Shown here: piece by piece, positions 61,143-64,000 of the stretch
How positions within the stretch are numbered: position 1 is the stretch's first letter
How the letters are laid out: each line of letters starts with the position of its first letter
Source of the DNA: an uncultured Pseudomonadota bacterium
GTDB lineage: Bacteria > Pseudomonadota > Alphaproteobacteria > RF32 > CAG-239
Assembly (NCBI GenBank): GCA_902763535.1
Contig: CACWSG010000004.1
Location: 113,595-177,594 of the forward strand
Length of the DNA stretch: 64,000 bases
Direction of reading: 5' to 3'
Position numbers and translations under genes: made by a program
The notes under the pieces: model-generated
Databases searched by the model: none
Told to the model about the DNA's origin: nothing
Seen by the model: the letters and a program-made list of their open reading frames with translations, nothing else

Positions 61143-62342
61143 ATGACAAAATACACAATAGCCCTCGTCGCCCTCATCCTCACCACCACCAACGTCGCCA
61201 ACGCCCAGCGCGACACCCGCACTTACCACGACGAGACCATCTGGTCTTTGTCGGGAAGTTGGGTGAATTTCGCCGAAGGTGAAAGCGGATTCAGTGGTGC
61301 CATTGGGTTTGACCAAGCCCTTTGGAAGAGTGACTTCTTCTTAGGCTTTCAAGCCCACGGCGCCACCGCCGCCACCGCCGACCTCTACAACCGCATCAAC
61401 CTAGTGGGTATGGATGTTGCACTGAGCTACAAAGTAAATCTCGGCGCTGTTTATATCCACCCCAAAATTTTTGCCGGTATTAGCATGGTCAGCCATAACA
61501 CCGTTATGACAACCAAAGAGGACCTGTTTGGTAACTACTCCCTCGTGGAGCGCCGGCAGGTTTTCCTCAAACCAGAGGTCGGTGCAAGGCTTGACCTTGG
61601 CTTCCAAATAGGGTCGTTTGGTATTGGCGTTTACGCGTCTTACGCCAAACAAAGTGATAAATTCATTCCTACTTCTGTCAACGAAAATTTGACAGTTGAG
61701 AAGGAGTGGCTTAGTCACAGCCCGTTTGAGGCAGGCATCGCTCTCCGCTGGGATATCGACAACGGTATCAAACACAGCGGTGGCAATGACCTGCCGATTG
61801 TTGAGGCCTTTGGTGGTTATGGCACCAAGGGGATAGAAACTGGGGCTCAACTCATTTTCCAGCGCAACAACGGCCTTCCTTGGTTAATCAAGGAAGAAGA
61901 AAGCCTGCGCGGTGAATACATCGCATCTAGCCACTATGGCATTAGATTTGCGATGAGCGAGCCTACCGGCGACTATCGCCTGACTGCTCAGGTTGGCTAC
62001 GGACTTTTCTTCACGCCTAAAGGACCTGATTGTGTGCATTGTTTTCGCACGATGGTCTGGTTGGGAGTGGGAGAAGGTTATGCCGAAGCCACCACAGAAT
62101 CCGGCGAGGAGGCTAGTGGGGAGTTTAATTCAGTACAAGCCACCCCTAAAGGGAATGTGGAGGTGAGTTATATCCTGCGTCCGTTTAAGGACTATCGTCG
62201 CTTTTATTTTACGGCGACCGCAGGTGCAGCTTACCAATATGTTCCTGGGACGAGCGCTGACGGTGCTTCGACCATCGTGTCGCAAAGTACCGAAAAGCCG
62301 TTCTCGTTCTACGGGAGCTTGGGAGTAGCACTCCCATTGTAA
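61143..62342 (+). CDS. Bacteroidota-style outer-membrane-like protein, unknown function
   Basis: The 399-residue protein has a signal peptide (cleaved after NAQ, about 24), no lipobox, and strand-rich sequence with Gly/aromatic alternation ending in GVALPL, a barrel-like pattern. The ATG at 61143 has no ribosome binding site, and an earlier in-frame ATG at 61119 would add eight residues. As for the first island gene, the composition is more GC-rich than the neighbours. It resembles hypothetical outer-membrane proteins of Bacteroidales by style; I cannot name a family. Confidence 0.75.
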   Translation: MTKYTIALVALILTTTNVANAQRDTRTYHDETIWSLSGSWVNFAEGESGFSGAIGFDQALWKSDFFLGFQAHGATAATADLYNRINLVGMDVALSYKVNLGAVYIHPKIFAGISMVSHNTVMTTKEDLFGNYSLVERRQVFLKPEVGARLDLGFQIGSFGIGVYASYAKQSDKFIPTSVNENLTVEKEWLSHSPFEAGIALRWDIDNGIKHSGGNDLPIVEAFGGYGTKGIETGAQLIFQRNNGLPWLIKEEESLRGEYIASSHYGIRFAMSEPTGDYRLTAQVGYGLFFTPKGPDCVHCFRTMVWLGVGEGYAEATTESGEEASGEFNSVQATPKGNVEVSYILRPFKDYRRFYFTATAGAAYQYVPGTSADGASTIVSQSTEKPFSFYGSLGVALPL

Positions 62343-62470
62343 AAAAATAACGTCGTGACCCGGCCGCAAGGTGGGGCACGTATAAAATAATACAAGTCGT
62401 CTGAGGCGAGCGAAAGCAATCAATCACCGCAAGGTGGGCGAAAGCTTCGCACCTCAGACGACATAAAAAT
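62343..62470 (+). other. Structured non-coding segment after the island genes
   Basis: GTCGTCTGAGG (62396-62406) and CCTCAGACGAC (62452-62462) close a 67-base domain. Inside it CACC-GCAA-GGTG forms a GNRA-type tetraloop hairpin. The motif CCGCAAGGTGGG occurs twice (62364 and 62428). It could be a structured 3' UTR or a small RNA. Confidence 0.5.
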
Positions 62471-62479
62471 AAACCTTTC

Positions 62480-62518
62480 ACCCAAGGAACAGCGCAAGCT
62501 GCCCCTTGGGTTTTTTTG
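62480..62518 (+). terminator. Terminator of the island transcript
   Basis: CCCAAGG pairs with CCTTGGG, with CAGC-GCAA-GCTG inside, followed by seven T residues. Confidence 0.85.
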
Positions 62519-62556
62519 TTTTAAAATGCTAAAAATAATCATTAATAAATTAATAA

Positions 62557-62850
62557 TGTCATGGCTGGAGCGAACAAAGCGAACGGAATTAGCCATCTTC
62601 GAATTAATAAAATCAGTAGATGCCTTACTCAGCCCTACGGGCTTCGGGCATGACATAATTACTGTCACCCCTGAGCAGTCTTTAGACTGCGAATTAGGGG
62701 TCTCCGATGTTTTATTGTTACTTTTGTACGCACAAAAGTAACATAAATAATTTGTAGATGCCTAATTCGCTCGTTTCACTCGCTCAGGCATGACATTAAT
62801 GTATTATTGTCACCCCTGAGTGGTTTGCCAAAACCACGAATTAGGGGTCT
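62557..62850. repeat. Modular palindromic repeats, cluster 4 (variant X, Y, X, W, Y, X)
   Basis: A variant X (about 62557-62600) has arms ATGGCT/AGCCAT. Y (62616-62655, AGCCC/GGGCT) and X (62663-62703, GCAGTC/GACTGC) come next. W (62717-62742) has arms GTTACTTTTGT/ACAAAAGTAAC. A Y without a proper inner palindrome (62754-62795) and X (62808-62850, GTGGTTT/AAACCAC) end the cluster. 62851-62968 has no gene; it holds the leader of the next. Confidence 0.88.
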
Positions 62851-62971
62851 ACATATTATATTTATCCCGACTCGGAAAAAATTTTTTCAACAAAATAACT
62901 TTCATTAACCAATCAGTAATAAATTTTTGTTAGTGTTACATTAGATTTTAAGTATATTTGGGAGATTTATG

Positions 62972-63589
62972 ATGAATAAATTGGCAAAATTAGCCGCAGT
63001 AGCGCTTGTATCAAGTTTTGTTTTATCACCGATAGCCGAGGCTCGCGATGGATTCTACCTTGCAGTGCGTGGCGGTATGGTTTGGAATAATTATAACAAC
63101 AAAAAAGACGCCGTCAGTGATGAAGCTTTGAGTAGTATCGGTCGTGTTTATGAGTTTTCCGGCGCGATTGGTTATCGTTACAAATTCTTCCGCGGTGAGA
63201 TTGAAGTTGTAAATCGTGATGATGCGGATGAAGAGTACATTAACAACGCTGGTATTCATTCAGATGACTTCACGGTTGGTTCAACTTCTTATATGTTGAA
63301 TGGTTACATTGATTTTCTGCCCAACTATTGGATTAGTCCTTTCATCACCGGTGGTATCGGTTACAGCAAACTTGAGTTAAGTGATACTCTTGTTGATGTT
63401 ACCCCGAATATTCATCACCAGTGGAAAAAGAGCAGGGCCTTTACATGGCAAGCAGGTGCCGGTTTGAGTATCCGCATCAACAAGTGCCTCAACATCGATA
63501 CCGGCTATCGTTATTGGACCTTGGGCAAGATTCATGATGCCGAAGTTAACGCTCACGAATGGTTTGCCGGATTGCGCTTTACCTTCTAA
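62972..63589 (+). CDS. Small outer-membrane beta-barrel protein
   Basis: The 205-residue protein has a signal peptide (cleaved after AEA), then eight likely strands with Gly/aromatic alternation (GFYLAVRGGMVW, GAIGYRYKF) and the terminal WFAGLRFTF for barrel insertion. It fits the small OmpA/OmpX-type barrel group. GGGAG is 7 bases before the ATG at 62972, so I prefer this over the ATG directly before. A terminator follows. Confidence 0.82.
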   Translation: MNKLAKLAAVALVSSFVLSPIAEARDGFYLAVRGGMVWNNYNNKKDAVSDEALSSIGRVYEFSGAIGYRYKFFRGEIEVVNRDDADEEYINNAGIHSDDFTVGSTSYMLNGYIDFLPNYWISPFITGGIGYSKLELSDTLVDVTPNIHHQWKKSRAFTWQAGAGLSIRINKCLNIDTGYRYWTLGKIHDAEVNAHEWFAGLRFTF

Positions 63590-63606
63590 GCCTTATAAAA
63601 ACTATC

Positions 63607-63640
63607 AAAAACCGCGAGAATCATCTCCCGCGGTTTTTTT
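63607..63640 (+). terminator. Terminator of the small barrel gene
   Basis: AAAACCGCG pairs with CGCGGTTTT around a 14-base interior, followed by T residues, 18 bases after the stop. Confidence 0.78.
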
Positions 63641-63818
63641 ATACTTTTAAATATAGTATATGCTACACCGAATCACAATTTTGGAGTCGCCGATTATGCG
63701 AGTCTCCCCAAAGCCGATTCTCAATAGTTTTCCTTTATGTTGTGTATAAAAAATATTGTTGAAAATCATATCGTTATAGTTTTAGGAAATAAAATTACAC
63801 TTTTTTTTAAAAATAGTG

Positions 63819-63847
63819 TTGACATTTTTTTTGCGCGGGCTTATACA
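63819..63847 (+). promoter_or_regulatory. Very strong sigma-70-type promoter at the window end
   Basis: TTGACA (63819-63824) and TATACA (63842-63847) are separated by exactly 17 bases. The GC-rich spacer end (GCGCGGGC) and the leader after it resemble stable-RNA promoters. 63641-63818 shows no gene. Confidence 0.7.
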
Positions 63848-64000
63848 CTAGCTCACCAGCGCGGGTTAAGAGCGTTGGCGGTTATAAAAGAAAGTGGATA
63901 GGAAATAAGAGGATACGCAGACAGTATTGTGTGACGAAAAGAAACATAATAAAGTCTGAAGTATTTGAAAAAGGAACCTAAGAGATTCTTTATGAGTAAT
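63848..64000 (+). other. Untranslated leader running off the window, possibly of an rRNA operon
   Basis: The 153 bases after the promoter have no good open frame. The GC-rich start, then an A-rich stretch ending in CCTAAGAGATTC, is consistent with a pre-16S leader, but 16S itself is not reached. A tRNA or structured mRNA leader is equally possible. Confidence 0.3.

Noticed and set aside
59333..62342. Island as an assembly artefact
   Set aside because: Repeat modules of the same family lie on both sides, and host-like sequence joins without a low-complexity seam. It cannot be excluded without reads, so I keep it as a finding.

Overview
The window looks like a chromosomal segment from a low-GC alphaproteobacterium. 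The lineage markers are GcrA (36908), the TrcR/DUF1013 regulator (26275), a FlbD-type flagellar activator (11473), RpoH with an intact RpoH box (18562), a zapA-6S RNA-ymdB cluster (32673-34026) and the Mla lipid-transport proteins MlaA and MlaC. It is Gram-negative: there are many lipoproteins and beta-barrels. It carries flagellar genes and a rod-shape operon. The base composition and the Bacteroidota-like island near the right end would suit a gut or other anaerobic community, but that is an inference.

Layout. 1-1.7 kb: start of an unidentified leftward gene, then mlaA-mlaC. 1.9-5.7 kb: one 1261-residue protein of unknown function behind a near-consensus promoter. 5.8-7.5 kb: HxlR regulator divergent from a FadL-type porin. 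7.7-18.4 kb: a tightly packed flagellar operon, fliF-fliG-fliH-fliN-flbD-flhA, then a degenerate FlhG-like ATPase, a FliK-like protein and a membrane J-domain/SH3 protein; flhF is absent. 18.5-25.5 kb: rpoH, tRNA-Met, a secreted unknown, an OprB-like porin, and a retropepsin / inactive transglutaminase-7TM / ATP-grasp trio. 25.6-34 kb: cyclophilin, TrcR with a histone-H1-like tail, rpmE, an OmpA-like protein, an IMPase homologue missing its metal ligands, efp, a ThiE-like protein, zapA, 6S RNA and ymdB. 34-42.4 kb: repeats, rpoZ, gcrA, U32 protein, ddl, miaA. 42.5-50.6 kb: mreBCD-mrdA-mrdB followed by two tandem degenerate EAL-like proteins.

50.6-64 kb is the accessory part. It holds a predicted HNH-nuclease toxin with a SUKH/YrhA immunity protein, secreted and lipoprotein unknowns, an AlkD-like protein, the nfeD-qmcA pair and HU. 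It also has three tRNA genes and a duplicated tRNA-Val 3' end. Next come clusters of modular palindromic repeats. These surround a two-gene island at 59.0-62.5 kb whose composition, lack of ribosome binding sites and protein style all point to Bacteroidota. The window ends in a very strong promoter and leader, possibly that of an rRNA operon.

The most unusual signal is the repeat family. Short elements have fixed outer arms but an interchangeable inner palindrome. They occur in inverted pairs (X and Y), with a third palindrome (W) sometimes inserted between them and a roughly 120-150 bp element (Z) beside them. At least nine X and seven Y copies are visible, all in intergenic DNA.
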